DNA of 64,000 nt, from NCBI GenBank assembly GCA_051162045.1, contig JBISDI010000005.1; one strand, given 5' to 3'. The position numbers and the translations under genes were made by a program. The notes under the pieces are model-generated. The model was not told the origin of the DNA, made no database searches, and saw only the letters and a list, made by a program, of their open reading frames with translations. Each line of letters starts with the position of its first letter. Within the stretch, counting starts at the first letter, position 1. This DNA is from Anaerozeibacter quisquiliarum (GTDB lineage Bacteria > Bacillota > Clostridia > Christensenellales > Aristaeellaceae). This document shows positions 41,364 through 50,264 of this stretch, one piece after another.

Positions 41364-43226
41364 TTATTCGGACGCCGGCGGATGGAAATGGCCATGGATC
41401 ACCTTCGCCAGCGTCGCTCCGATGCCCTCGGCCTCGGCGAGCGCCGCCTCGCTCGCGGCCTTGACCGCCTCGATGGTCTTGAAGTGCTTGAGCAGCGCCT
41501 TCTTCTTCTTCGGACCGACGCCCGGGATGTCGTCGAGCGCCGAGCGGATCTGCGCCTTGGCGCGCAGTTTCCGGTGATGGGTGATGCCGAAGCGATGCGC
41601 CTCGTCGCGCAGGCGCTGAATCAGGTGCAGCGCCTCCGATCGGCGGTCGAGGTAGATGGTTTCGGACTGGCCCGGCAGCACGATCTCGTCGATGCGCTCG
41701 GCCAGGCCGAACACCGGGATGTCGATCAATTGCTCGCGCAGCGCCTCGCCCGCCGCGCCCAGTTGGCCCACGCCGCCGTCGATCAGCAAGAGGTCGGGCA
41801 GGTCGGAGAACTTGCCGCCCGCGGGGTCGAGCCCTTGCGCCTCGCGCTCGGCGCGCTCGGTGAGCCCGTGCTTGAAGCGCCGGGTCAGCACCTCGTGCAT
41901 CGAGGCGAAGTCGTTCGGGCCCTCGACCGTCTTGATCGAAAAGTGGCGGTACTGCTTGGGGGCGATCACGCCGTCCAGCATCACCACCATCGCGCCCACC
42001 GACTGCTTGCCCGATGTGTTCGAGATGTCGTAGCCCTCGATGCGGCGGGGCGGTTCGTCAAGGCCCAGCACCTGCGCCAGCTCCTTGAGCGCCCCCGTCG
42101 TGCGCGCGTAGCTGCGCTTGAGCTTCTCGGCGCGCTTCTCGATCGCCTCGCGCAGGTTCTTCTCGCAAAGCTCGATCAGCCGCACCTTCTCGCCGCGCTC
42201 GGGCACGCGCAGGCGGACCCGCGCGCCTCGCGCCTCGGTCAGCAGCTGTTCGAGCGTCTCCTGATCGGCAACGGCGATCGGCAGCAGCACCTCGTCGGGG
42301 ATGCCCGCGCCGTCGTAGTGCTGGAGCAGGAATGATGAGAGTACCTCGTCCGCCGGCTCGTCGCCCGCCCTCGGCAGCACATGGGTCTCGGCCTCGATCA
42401 GCTTGCCATCGCGTACCGACAGCCGCTGCACCAGCGCGTCCGCGCCCTCGCTCAGCGCGTACAGCACGTCGGTATCGCCGCCGCCGGGCGCGTGCGCGCG
42501 CTGCTTCTGCATCACGTTTGTAACCGCCTGGATGCGGTCGCGGAACACCGCGGCGCGCTCGTAATTGAGCTGTGCCGCGGCTTCGTTCATCGACTGGCGC
42601 AGTTCCCTGAGCACCGGCTCATACTTGCCCGACAGGAACTCGATCACGCGCCGGATCAACAGCAGGTAATCCTCGCTCGACACCTTGGCCGCGCACGGGG
42701 CCAGGCACTGCCCGAGCTCGTAGTGCACGCACGGGCGCACCGAGGGGTCGGGTTTCAGGACTTTATCGCACACCCGGATCGGGAACACCGCGCGCACCGC
42801 GTCCAGCACCTCGCGCACCGCCGTCGCGCCGTGGTACGGCCCGAAATAGCGGCAGCCGTCCTTCGCGACCGTGCGACGGATCTGCACGCGCGCAAACGGC
42901 TCGGCAAGATCGATCGCGATGTAGGGGTAATGCTTGTCGTCCTTGAGCAGGATGTTGTAATAGGGCCGATGCAGCTTAATCAGATTGCACTCGAGCATCA
43001 GCGCCTCGAATTCGCTCGAGGCGAGCACGGTGTCGAAGTCGGTGACCTTTGTAACCATCGCGCGCACCTTGGGGCTGTGGTTGCGCTGCGAATGGAAGTA
43101 CTGGCGCACACGGTTCTTGAGGTTCTTGGCCTTGCCGACATAGATGACCGTATCGCCCGAGCGCATCAGATAGCAGCCGGGCGATTCAGGCAGGTGGGCG
43201 AGTTTGAATTCGACTTCTTGCGTCAT
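41364..43226 (-). CDS. uvrC: Excinuclease ABC subunit C
   Basis: A 620-residue nuclease making both incisions in nucleotide excision repair. It contains a GIY-YIG domain (about 12-90, with VIYVGKAKNLKNRVRQYF), a short cysteine-bearing segment, the UVR motif that binds UvrB (about 200-235), the RNase H-like C-terminal nuclease (GYDISNTSGKQSVGAMVV) and tandem helix-hairpin-helix (about 565-615, DIPGVGPKKKKALL). Its length fits the family. GGAGGT precedes ATG 43226; the longer frame to 43271 lacks one. uvrA and uvrB are not in the window. Confidence 0.96.
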   Translation of the reverse strand: MTQEVEFKLAHLPESPGCYLMRSGDTVIYVGKAKNLKNRVRQYFHSQRNHSPKVRAMVTKVTDFDTVLASSEFEALMLECNLIKLHRPYYNILLKDDKHYPYIAIDLAEPFARVQIRRTVAKDGCRYFGPYHGATAVREVLDAVRAVFPIRVCDKVLKPDPSVRPCVHYELGQCLAPCAAKVSSEDYLLLIRRVIEFLSGKYEPVLRELRQSMNEAAAQLNYERAAVFRDRIQAVTNVMQKQRAHAPGGGDTDVLYALSEGADALVQRLSVRDGKLIEAETHVLPRAGDEPADEVLSSFLLQHYDGAGIPDEVLLPIAVADQETLEQLLTEARGARVRLRVPERGEKVRLIELCEKNLREAIEKRAEKLKRSYARTTGALKELAQVLGLDEPPRRIEGYDISNTSGKQSVGAMVVMLDGVIAPKQYRHFSIKTVEGPNDFASMHEVLTRRFKHGLTERAEREAQGLDPAGGKFSDLPDLLLIDGGVGQLGAAGEALREQLIDIPVFGLAERIDEIVLPGQSETIYLDRRSEALHLIQRLRDEAHRFGITHHRKLRAKAQIRSALDDIPGVGPKKKKALLKHFKTIEAVKAASEAALAEAEGIGATLAKVIHGHFHPPASE

Positions 43227-43322
43227 GGCGACCTCCGGAAAGGGGCTCGAACCCTTTTTGCCTGCGGGCAAAAATGCTCCGAGCCGTGGGTTACGGGGGA
43301 GACGGGGTGACGGGGGTTACGG

Positions 43323-43490
43323 GGCCGCCTGCCTGAAAACCCTGCGGGGTTTTCCGGGCGGCAGGCGGACGGGAAGGGATTCCCCGTCGGGCGGGCAAGC
43401 TCGCCCTTTGGGGGAATCCCATACACGCCCCCGGTACACGCCCGTGGGCGCATTATGAGGGGGGCTTCGGCCCCCCATTCCCCCGGGGAA
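43323..43490. repeat. Composite hairpin element between uvrC and leuS
   Basis: The gene-free stretch 43227-43552 carries three stems. (1) CCGCCTGCC/GGCAGGCGG with inner GAAAACCC-TGCG-GGGTTTTC (43324-43367). (2) GGGATTCCCC (43376-43385) with GGGGAATCCC (43411-43420). (3) GGGGGGC-TTCG-GCCCCCC near 43459-43476. Blocks of stems 1 and 2 recur at 52.4-52.6 kb, where about 104 nt separate the two arms of stem 2. Confidence 0.75.
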
Positions 43491-43552
43491 GGGGGCCGTC
43501 GGGCACGTCGGGTTGCGCTGTTGTGTGCATCGGCCCTGTACGTATATCGGCG

Positions 43553-45964
43553 TCAGACGACCGCGTTGATTAGCCGGCCGGGCACGAAGATCAGCTTTTT
43601 CACCGGCTTGCCGGCCAGCAGCTTCTGGAAATCCGGGTCGGCGGCGAAATAGGCTTCCGCGGCCTCCCGCGTCAGGTCCGCGGGCACCATCAGCCGGCCG
43701 CGTACCTTGCCGTTTTCCTGCACGGCCACCTCCACCATGTCTTTTTTCAGCGCTGCCTCGTCGAACTGAGGCCACGGCTGGTGCGACAGCTCGCCAAAAC
43801 CGTTGATCTGGGCGATCTCCTCGGTGATGTGCGGCGCGACCGGGTTGAGCAGCTGGCACAGCAGCTTCATCTCGCCCCGCGTCGCCGACTTGTTGTCGTA
43901 CAACGCGTTGACCAGCGACATCATCGCCGCGATCGCGGTGTTGAACTTCATCCGCTCGTAGTCTTCGCCGACCTTCTTGATCGCGCTATGTACCTCGTAC
44001 GCCATGGCGGCCGACACGCCTTCTTCCTCGCTCATCAGCTCCTGCAGCCGCCACACCCGGTCGAGGAAGCGCCGGCAGCCGCGCGCGCCGTCGGTCGACC
44101 ACGGAATCGCCTGGTCGAACGCGCCCATGAACATCTCATACAGCCGGAACGCGTCCGCGCCCAGCTCGTCCACCACGTCGTCGGGGTTGACCACGTTGCC
44201 GCGCGACTTGGACATCTTTTCGCCGTTGCCACCCAGGATCATGCCGTGCGAGGTGCGCTTCAAATACGGTTCCTTGGTCGGCACCAGCCCGATGTCGTAC
44301 AGGAAGCGGTGCCAGAACCGGCTGTAGAGCAGGTGGAGCGTGGTGTGCTCCATGCCGCCGTTGTACCAATCGACCGGCGACCAGTACCCAAGCGCTTCGG
44401 GCGAGGCCAGCGCCTCGTCGTTGTGCGGGTCCATGTAGCGCAGGAAGTACCAGCTCGACCCGGCCCATTGCGGCATGGTGTCGGTCTCGCGGCGGGCGGG
44501 CGCACCGCACTTCGGGCAGGCGGTGTTCACCCAGTCGCCGATCGCGGCCAGCGGCGATTCGCCATCGTCGCCCGGTTCATAGTGCTCGACATCGGGCAGC
44601 GTGACCGGCAGCGACTCTACGGGCACGGGCACCCAGCCGCAGTGCTCGCAGTGCACGAGCGGGATCGGTTCGCCCCAGTAGCGCTGGCGCGAGAACACCC
44701 AATCGCGCAGCTTAAAATTCACCTTGCGCTCGCCCAGGCCTTTTTCGGCCAGCCATTCGATGATGGTCTTTTTCGCCTCGGGCACGCCCAGCCCATTGAG
44801 CGGCCCCGAATTGACCATGGTGCCCTGCTCGATGTCGGAATACGCGGCCTCGTCGACATGGCCGCCCGCGACCACCTCGACGATCGGAAGATGGAACTTC
44901 TTGGCGAACGCCCAGTCGCGCTCGTCGTGCGCGGGCACCGCCATGATCGCGCCCGTGCCGTAGCCCATCAGCACGTAGTCGCCGACCCAGATCGGAATCT
45001 GCCGCCCGGTCGCCGGGTTGACCGCGCGGATGCCCTCGATGACCACGCCGGTCTTGTCCTTGTTGAGCTCGGTGCGCTCGAAATCCGACTTGCGCGCCGC
45101 GGCCTCGCGGTAGGCGGCCACCGCGGCAAAGTTTTTAATCTCGGCTTTGTGCGCTTCGATCAGCGGGTGCTCGGGCGACAGCACCATGTAGGTGGCCCCG
45201 AACAGCGTATCCGGACGCGTGGTGTACACGCTTAGCTTTTCGCCGGTGGTCAGCGCGAAATCGACCAGCGCGCCCTCCGAGCGCCCGATCCAGTTCTTCT
45301 GCTGCAGCTTGACCTTCTCGATGAAGTCCACCTCGTCGAGGCCGTCCAGCAGCTTTTGCGCATAGTCGGTGATGCGCAGCATCCACTGGCTCTTGACACG
45401 GCGCACCACCTCGCTGCCGCAGCGCTCGCATACGCCGCCCACGACCTCTTCATTGGCCAGGCCGCACTTGCAGCTCGTGCACCAGTTGATCGGCATCTCG
45501 CTCTTGTAGGCGAGGCCGTGCTCGAACAGCTTGAGGAAGATGAACTGCGTCCACTTGTAGTATTTCGGGTCGGTGGTGTTGACCTCGCGCGTGTAGTCGA
45601 ACGAAAACCCCAGCCGCTTGAGCTGCTCGCGGAAGCGGTCGATGTTCTGCCTCGTGACCTCGGCCGGGTGCACGTGGTGCTTGATCGCGTAGTTCTCGGT
45701 CGGCAATCCGAACGCGTCGTAGCCGATCGGGAACAGCACGTTGCAACCCTCCATGCGCCGCTTGCGCGCGATGATGTCCATCGCGGTGTTGGAGCGCGGA
45801 TGGCCCACGTGCAGCCCCGCGCCCGAGGGGTAGGGGAACTCGATCAGGGGCATGAACTTCGGCTTCGTGTGATCGGCTTCGGCGGTGAACGTGCCGTGCT
45901 CGTCCCAATAGGCCTGCCACTTGGGTTCGATCACGGCGGGGTTGTAGGCGGGATACTCCTTCAT
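43553..45964 (-). CDS. leuS: Leucyl-tRNA synthetase
   Basis: An 803-residue class I synthetase charging tRNA-Leu. The signature HIGH is HVGH within FPYPSGAGLHVGHPRS, and KMSKS is KMSKSRGN. The zinc-ribbon cysteines CTSCKCGLANEEVVGGVCERC, the CP1 editing domain (about 220-415, with TRPDTLFGATYMV) and a C-terminal anticodon-binding domain are present. AAAGGAG lies 11 nt before ATG 45964. The longer frame runs through the T-box leader and is rejected. Expression is predicted to respond to uncharged tRNA-Leu through that leader. Confidence 0.97.
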   Translation of the reverse strand: MKEYPAYNPAVIEPKWQAYWDEHGTFTAEADHTKPKFMPLIEFPYPSGAGLHVGHPRSNTAMDIIARKRRMEGCNVLFPIGYDAFGLPTENYAIKHHVHPAEVTRQNIDRFREQLKRLGFSFDYTREVNTTDPKYYKWTQFIFLKLFEHGLAYKSEMPINWCTSCKCGLANEEVVGGVCERCGSEVVRRVKSQWMLRITDYAQKLLDGLDEVDFIEKVKLQQKNWIGRSEGALVDFALTTGEKLSVYTTRPDTLFGATYMVLSPEHPLIEAHKAEIKNFAAVAAYREAAARKSDFERTELNKDKTGVVIEGIRAVNPATGRQIPIWVGDYVLMGYGTGAIMAVPAHDERDWAFAKKFHLPIVEVVAGGHVDEAAYSDIEQGTMVNSGPLNGLGVPEAKKTIIEWLAEKGLGERKVNFKLRDWVFSRQRYWGEPIPLVHCEHCGWVPVPVESLPVTLPDVEHYEPGDDGESPLAAIGDWVNTACPKCGAPARRETDTMPQWAGSSWYFLRYMDPHNDEALASPEALGYWSPVDWYNGGMEHTTLHLLYSRFWHRFLYDIGLVPTKEPYLKRTSHGMILGGNGEKMSKSRGNVVNPDDVVDELGADAFRLYEMFMGAFDQAIPWSTDGARGCRRFLDRVWRLQELMSEEEGVSAAMAYEVHSAIKKVGEDYERMKFNTAIAAMMSLVNALYDNKSATRGEMKLLCQLLNPVAPHITEEIAQINGFGELSHQPWPQFDEAALKKDMVEVAVQENGKVRGRLMVPADLTREAAEAYFAADPDFQKLLAGKPVKKLIFVPGRLINAVV

Positions 45965-45988
45965 ACTGCGCTGCTCTCCTTTGAAGTT

Positions 45989-46212
45989 AACAATAAAATA
46001 AATAGACGCCCGACGCTCGTTCAAGAGACGCCAGGCGTTGCCTTTCGCGGTACCACTCTCGTTGGCCTCGTGTGAAGCCCACTCGCGCCCGGTAACGGGG
46101 GCTACCGTCCAAGAGGAGCGCTCCGGGGCGAGCTTGATCCCGCGCGACGCCGCCTCGCACCGACCGGCGGCTCTCTTCATCCGCGCACAGGATGGATATT
46201 CCCCATCATTGC
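45989..46212 (-). promoter_or_regulatory. T-box riboswitch leader of leuS
   Basis: The minus strand carries the T-box core AGAGTGGTACCGCG (46060-46047), whose UGG-type bulge pairs with the tRNA acceptor end. It is followed by a terminator hairpin (arms around 46039-46028 and 46016-46005, about 11 bp with wobbles) and a T-rich tract (46003-45991). The upstream part has the length and stems expected of Stem I to III. The leucine identity comes from the downstream gene; a CTC specifier is present in candidate loops but I could not fix it by eye. Confidence 0.88.
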
Positions 46213-46218
46213 CCAACC

Positions 46219-46247
46219 ATTGTAGCCGATTCGGCGGGAAAAGTCAA
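46219..46247 (-). promoter_or_regulatory. Sigma-A promoter of the leuS T-box transcript
   Basis: On the minus strand TTGACT (46247-46242) and TACAAT (46224-46219) are separated by 17 bp, about 10 nt before the T-box leader. Confidence 0.75.
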
Positions 46248-46261
46248 GGATTCGATTTAAG

Positions 46262-46420
46262 CGTCCAGGGCAATTTACCTTGATGACGCACATCGCGCTG
46301 CCGCCGTCGGCTTGCGGCGGGGGCGGTCTTGCCTTTCTTGAGCACGGTCGCCGCGCCCCGCGCGTCTACCTGCGCTACCTCCGGCGCGCTGCTTGCCCAA
46401 GTAAAAACCGCCGACCCGTT
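46262..46420 (-). pseudogene. Frameshifted remnant of a BIG2 (Ig-like) domain
   Basis: The minus strand encodes NGSAVFTWASSAPEVAQVDA, then RGAATVLKKGKT, an unmistakable BIG2 pattern (WSSSNPxVAxVDxxGxVTxxKKG). After a single-base slip the next frame continues ADGGSAMCVIKVN, which is the normal end of such a domain. There is no start, signal peptide or ribosome site. It is a decayed fragment of a surface or exported protein gene, now lying behind the leuS promoter. Confidence 0.6.
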
Positions 46421-46433
46421 CTGACGCTGGCTG

Positions 46434-46560
46434 ACGGGTGCTTTTCCGCCCGCTCGCTTCTGCAAAACGTGTGACGTAGCGCTGCTACGCCTGCGCATTT
46501 TGCGGGAACATATCGAACGAAAATCCCCCCGCCGGCCAAAGCCCAATGGATCAGCGGTTG
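46434..46560. repeat. Diverged copy of the GTAGCGCTGCTAC palindromic element
   Basis: The core GACGTAGCGCTGCTACGCCT (46474-46493), flanked by near-complementary GCAAAACGTG and CGCATTTTGC, matches the centre of the 165-bp palindrome at 53114-53278. The right-hand parts (GAAAATCCCCCCGCC and GGATCAGCG) also resemble it. The outer arms are decayed. Confidence 0.6.
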
Positions 46561-46645
46561 TGCCGCCGCTGTTCAAGAGCGGCGTGCCGTACGGCGCAAC
46601 GAAAGAATCATGGCCATACGGACCGCTTTTAAGCGTTCCGCCCGC

Positions 46646-48691
46646 TTATTCGCTCTGCATGTCGCCGAGCAGAGCGGTGTCGTCGCCGGCAATCGCGAAC
46701 GAGTCGGCGATTTCGTTGACTTCGCCGAGGCCGTCGAGCGCCTCGTCTTCGAGCACGGCGCGGATCGACAGCGAGATGCGGCGCGCTTCGGTGTTGACGT
46801 CCAGGATCTTGACGCGCACCACGTCGCCCACGCCCACCGCGTCTTCGACCTTGGCGATGCGGGTCAGCGCGCACTGGGAGATGTGAACCAGGCCGTCGAG
46901 GCCGGGCGCCAGTTCGACGAACGCGCCGAACGTGGTGATGCGCACCACCTTGCCTTCGACCACGCTGCCCACGATGAACCGCTCACCGGCGGTCTCCCAC
47001 GGGCGCGGCTGGGTCTGCTTGTAGGACAGCGAGATGCGCTCCTTCTCGGGGTCGAGGTTCAGGATCTTGACCGGAATCTCCTGCTTGACCGACACCACTT
47101 CGCTCGGGTGCTTGACGCGGTGCCAGCTGAGGTCGGTGACGTGCACCAGGCCGTCCACGCCGCCGATGTCTACGAACGCGCCGAAATCGGTCAGGCGGCG
47201 CACGATGCCGCTGAGCACCTGGCCCACTTCGAGCGTGGCCCAGATCGCCCGCTTGCGCTCGGCCTCCTCGGCCGCCAGCACCGCCTTGCGCGAACCCACG
47301 ATGCGCTTTTTGGACTTGTCGACTTCGATGATCTTGAGCTTCATTTCCTGGCCCACGAAGTCGGAGATCTTCTCGACGTAGTGCTGGGACAGCTGCGACG
47401 CGGGGATGAAGGTGCGTATGCCCATCACGGTGGCGATCAGCCCGCCCTTGACGGCTTCCTTGCCCACGGCATCGACGAACTCGCCGGCCTCGTACTTGGC
47501 CATAATCTCGTCCCAGCTCTTCTTGTTGACGATGTTGCGTTGCGACAGCAGCACGTTACCGTCGCCATCGTTGACCTTGACCACTTCGACCTCGATCTCG
47601 TCGCCCACCTTGACATCGGTCGAGGAGAGGTCGGCCTTCTTGACCAGGCCATCCATTTTGTAGCCCACGTTGACGCACACTTCGTCGTCCGTGATCTGCA
47701 GCACCGTGCCGGTGACGGTCTGGCCCGGGCGCAGTTGCACCAGCGTCTTGTCGACGCTCGCCATGAAGTCGTCTTCAGGGCTGGCTTCTGCGATGGGGGC
47801 CGCCGCTTCGGGCGCGGGCTGGGTGGGCTCGAAGGTCCCTTCGACCTGTTCCTGTCTCTCGATGTCGCTCATTCGTGCTACAACCTCCTTAAACGTACAA
47901 ACCGGCGTGGATGCACCGGCTGTCATCCCTATTCGATCACGCGCGCCAAACGGGATGGCATCCAGTTCCAGCGCGGTTTCGATGAAATAAACGCGGGGGC
48001 AAAGCGCTTTGCACAACTCGTACAGCTTCTTCGAGTTGGCGCTGTTGCGACCGCCCACGACCAGCATCACATCGACGCTCGCCGCGATTTGAACGGCCTC
48101 CGCCTGTCGCTTCTCGGTGGCGGGGCAAGTGGTCAGGCGAATGTCGGGCTCGGCAATCCGACGGGCGAGCGCCTCGCAGGCCTCGCCATAGCGCGCCGTC
48201 GGCAGCGTGGTCTGCGAGACCACGAGCGCCTTTTCCATCGGCGGCAGCGCCTCGATGTCGGCCGCGGTCAGCACCGCGTGGCCCAGCCCCAGGCTCCAGC
48301 CCAGAATGCCTGTAACCTCCGGATGATCCCGGTCGCCGACCACGATCACCGGCGTGCCCTGCGCCGCCGCCTCGCGTGCCATCGCGTGGATGCGCTTGAC
48401 GAACGGGCAGGTGGCGTCCACGACCTCAAGGCCCCGCCGCTCAAGCGCCCGAAAGACGGCCCGGCCCACGCCATGCGAGCGCACCACCACCTTGGCGCCT
48501 TCCGGCGCCGCCTCGGGCGAGTCAACCGGGCGCACACCGCGCGCGGCTAGTTCGGCGACAAAATTCGGATTATGAATCAAGGGGCCCAACGTGACGGCGG
48601 GCGCGGAGCCTTCTGCCAGTCGTTCGGCCATCTCGACCGCACGTCGCACACCGAAGCAAAAACCGGCGCTTTCGGCTATAATCAGCTGCAA
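46646..48691 (-). CDS. ispH: IspH (HMBPP reductase) fused to ribosomal protein S1 domains
   Basis: A 681-residue fusion. Residues 1-280 are IspH, the 4Fe-4S enzyme that makes IPP and DMAPP in the last MEP-pathway step. The three cluster cysteines are C12 (AESAGFCFGV), C95 (VVDATCPFV) and C189 (LTTCPATEKRQ); histidines sit in LIHN and RSHG. After an acidic linker, four S1 RNA-binding repeats follow at about 325-395, 410-485, 495-570 and 580-655 (two with FGAFVDI and FGAFVEL). This fusion is known in Clostridia. GGAGGA precedes the ATG. plsC and cmk lie upstream, a conserved order. Confidence 0.93.
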   Translation of the reverse strand: MQLIIAESAGFCFGVRRAVEMAERLAEGSAPAVTLGPLIHNPNFVAELAARGVRPVDSPEAAPEGAKVVVRSHGVGRAVFRALERRGLEVVDATCPFVKRIHAMAREAAAQGTPVIVVGDRDHPEVTGILGWSLGLGHAVLTAADIEALPPMEKALVVSQTTLPTARYGEACEALARRIAEPDIRLTTCPATEKRQAEAVQIAASVDVMLVVGGRNSANSKKLYELCKALCPRVYFIETALELDAIPFGARDRIGMTAGASTPVCTFKEVVARMSDIERQEQVEGTFEPTQPAPEAAAPIAEASPEDDFMASVDKTLVQLRPGQTVTGTVLQITDDEVCVNVGYKMDGLVKKADLSSTDVKVGDEIEVEVVKVNDGDGNVLLSQRNIVNKKSWDEIMAKYEAGEFVDAVGKEAVKGGLIATVMGIRTFIPASQLSQHYVEKISDFVGQEMKLKIIEVDKSKKRIVGSRKAVLAAEEAERKRAIWATLEVGQVLSGIVRRLTDFGAFVDIGGVDGLVHVTDLSWHRVKHPSEVVSVKQEIPVKILNLDPEKERISLSYKQTQPRPWETAGERFIVGSVVEGKVVRITTFGAFVELAPGLDGLVHISQCALTRIAKVEDAVGVGDVVRVKILDVNTEARRISLSIRAVLEDEALDGLGEVNEIADSFAIAGDDTALLGDMQSE

Positions 48692-48792
48692 TACCGTCCT
48701 CCCGACACATTAAGACATCCTGTTTAGTTCGAGATCATGCCCACATTTCCTGCACGATCGGGACGCGACCAAAGATTTTACAAAATAATTCC

Positions 48793-49440
48793 CTAATCCG
48801 ATGCTTCTTTCAGCGCATATACCGCTTGGCGGATGCGCTCGGTCGCGGCCTCGAGCGTCCGGCTGTCAAAGCGTCCGGCGTATTCGGACAGATCGACCGC
48901 CGGGCCGAAGGTCAGATGCAGCCTGTGGAACAGCCGCGCCCGGCCCGCGATGTAGGCCGGCACCACCGGCGCGCCCGATTTGAGCGCGATCAGCGCCACG
49001 CCGCTTAAGAAGGCGCCGCTGCCCTTGAACGCGCGCCGGCCCTGGGGGAAGATGCCCAGCACCTCGCCGCCCTTCAAGACCCCCAGCGATGTGCGCACCG
49101 CCTGCAGGTCGCCCGCGCCCCGGTCGACCGGGAATACGCCCAGCGCCCTCAAAAACGCGCCGAAGCCCCAGACGTTCATGATCTCCTTCTTCGCCATGAA
49201 CCGTATCCAGCGCGTAAGCGAGCAGAGCAGCGCGATCGGATCGACCAGCGACTCGTGGTTGGCACACAAGATCACCCCGCCCGACGGCGGCAGATGCTCG
49301 GTCCCCAGCGCGCGCACCGGCAGGAACACGAACAAAAACGCCCGTACCAGCGCGCGCAGAGCCACGCGCAGCCACCGATGTTCCCCGATGTCCGCGCCGG
49401 CACGCCCCCGGGCAGGGGCGGCCTGTCGCTCATCCATCAT
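48793..49440 (-). CDS. plsC: 1-acylglycerol-3-phosphate acyltransferase
   Basis: A 215-residue membrane-associated acyltransferase making phosphatidic acid. Motif I is NHESLVDP (catalytic His and Asp). Motif III is FPQGRR instead of the usual FPEGTR, a variation in the phosphate-binding loop. PVVPAYIAG is motif IV. One hydrophobic N-terminal segment (VRAFLFVFLPV) anchors it. ATG 49440 overlaps the cmk stop. It is the middle gene of a cmk-plsC-ispH/S1 cluster. The long frame extending to 49992 lies in antiphase to cmk and is not used. Confidence 0.9.
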   Translation of the reverse strand: MMDERQAAPARGRAGADIGEHRWLRVALRALVRAFLFVFLPVRALGTEHLPPSGGVILCANHESLVDPIALLCSLTRWIRFMAKKEIMNVWGFGAFLRALGVFPVDRGAGDLQAVRTSLGVLKGGEVLGIFPQGRRAFKGSGAFLSGVALIALKSGAPVVPAYIAGRARLFHRLHLTFGPAVDLSEYAGRFDSRTLEAATERIRQAVYALKEASD

Positions 49441-50129
49441 GATGCGCCTCCGCCCAGCCGCTCGCGCAGCAGTTGAAGCGCCCGCTCGACCGTCTCGTCG
49501 AGTGTCAGCTCGCTTGAGTCCAGCTCGACCGCGTCGTCGGCCTTCTTGAGCGGGGAGGCCGCGCGCGTCGAATCGTCCCGGTCGCGGATGCGCATCGCTT
49601 CGAGCACCGACTCGTAGCTGTCGCCCCCGCCCTGGGCTTTGAGCTCCAAGTAACGCCGCCGGGCGCGCTCCTCGGCGCTGGCGACCAGAAAAATCTTGAG
49701 TGTGGCGTCCGGCAACACCTTCGTGCCGATGTCGCGCCCGTCCATGACCGCGCTGCGGCCCGCGCAGATCTCGCGCTGCATGGCGACCAGCCGCTCGCGC
49801 ACTGCGGGTACCGCCGAGGTCTTCGACGCTGCGATCGTGACTGCCCCCGCGCGTATGGCGTCGGTCACATCCTCGCCGTCCAGGTACACCTTCTGGCGTC
49901 CGTCCTCGTAGAGCACGTCCAGCATCACGCTTCCGACATGGCTGGCCACCGCGCTTGCGTCGTCCGGATCGATCCCATGCCCCAGCATCCACAGCGCTAC
50001 CGCCCGGTACATCGCGCCGGTGTCGAGGTACAGCGCGCCGGTCCTTTCGGCGACGGCCCGCGCGATCGTGGACTTGCCCGCGCCGGACGGCCCGTCGATC
50101 GCGATCGTAAAATGATGGTTCAAACGCAT
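49437..50129 (-). CDS. cmk: Cytidylate kinase
   Basis: A 230-residue P-loop kinase phosphorylating CMP and dCMP. Walker A is GPSGAGKST, the CMP-binding part includes YLDTGAMYRAVAL, and MDGRDIGTKVLP plus the ERARRRYLEL lid complete the fold. Its length is normal. The promoter at 50154-50182 lies just ahead, and AGGAT is 5 nt from the ATG. The gene shares 4 nt with plsC. Confidence 0.95.
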   Translation of the reverse strand: MRLNHHFTIAIDGPSGAGKSTIARAVAERTGALYLDTGAMYRAVALWMLGHGIDPDDASAVASHVGSVMLDVLYEDGRQKVYLDGEDVTDAIRAGAVTIAASKTSAVPAVRERLVAMQREICAGRSAVMDGRDIGTKVLPDATLKIFLVASAEERARRRYLELKAQGGGDSYESVLEAMRIRDRDDSTRAASPLKKADDAVELDSSELTLDETVERALQLLRERLGGGAS

Positions 50130-50153
50130 TTCACATCCTGTCCTTGCGGATAG

Positions 50154-50182
50154 AGTATATCATAAACGGGCGCAATACGCAA
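50154..50182 (-). promoter_or_regulatory. Sigma-A promoter of the cmk-plsC-ispH/S1 cluster
   Basis: On the minus strand TTGCGT (50182-50177) and TATACT (50159-50154) are separated by 17 bp. Confidence 0.75.
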
Positions 50183-50198
50183 TTAGGATGAATGCCAC

Positions 50199-50227
50199 TT
50201 GCAAAAACGGCGCTTTTACGCTAAAAT
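50199..50227 (+). promoter_or_regulatory. Sigma-A promoter of the RpiR-type gene
   Basis: TTGCAA (50199-50204), 17-bp spacer, TAAAAT (50222-50227), divergent from the cmk promoter. Confidence 0.7.
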
Positions 50228-50264
50228 GATCGCATGCAAACCGTAGCGCGGGGAGGTCAGACGG

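Noticed and set aside
43227..43552. tRNA or CRISPR array in the repeat-rich gap
   Set aside because: The repeats are nested hairpins, not evenly spaced direct repeats, and no cloverleaf or CCA-end pattern fits.
49441..49992. N-terminal extension of plsC over cmk
   Set aside because: It is an off-frame reading of the cmk coding strand; ATG 49440 gives a normal-length acyltransferase.
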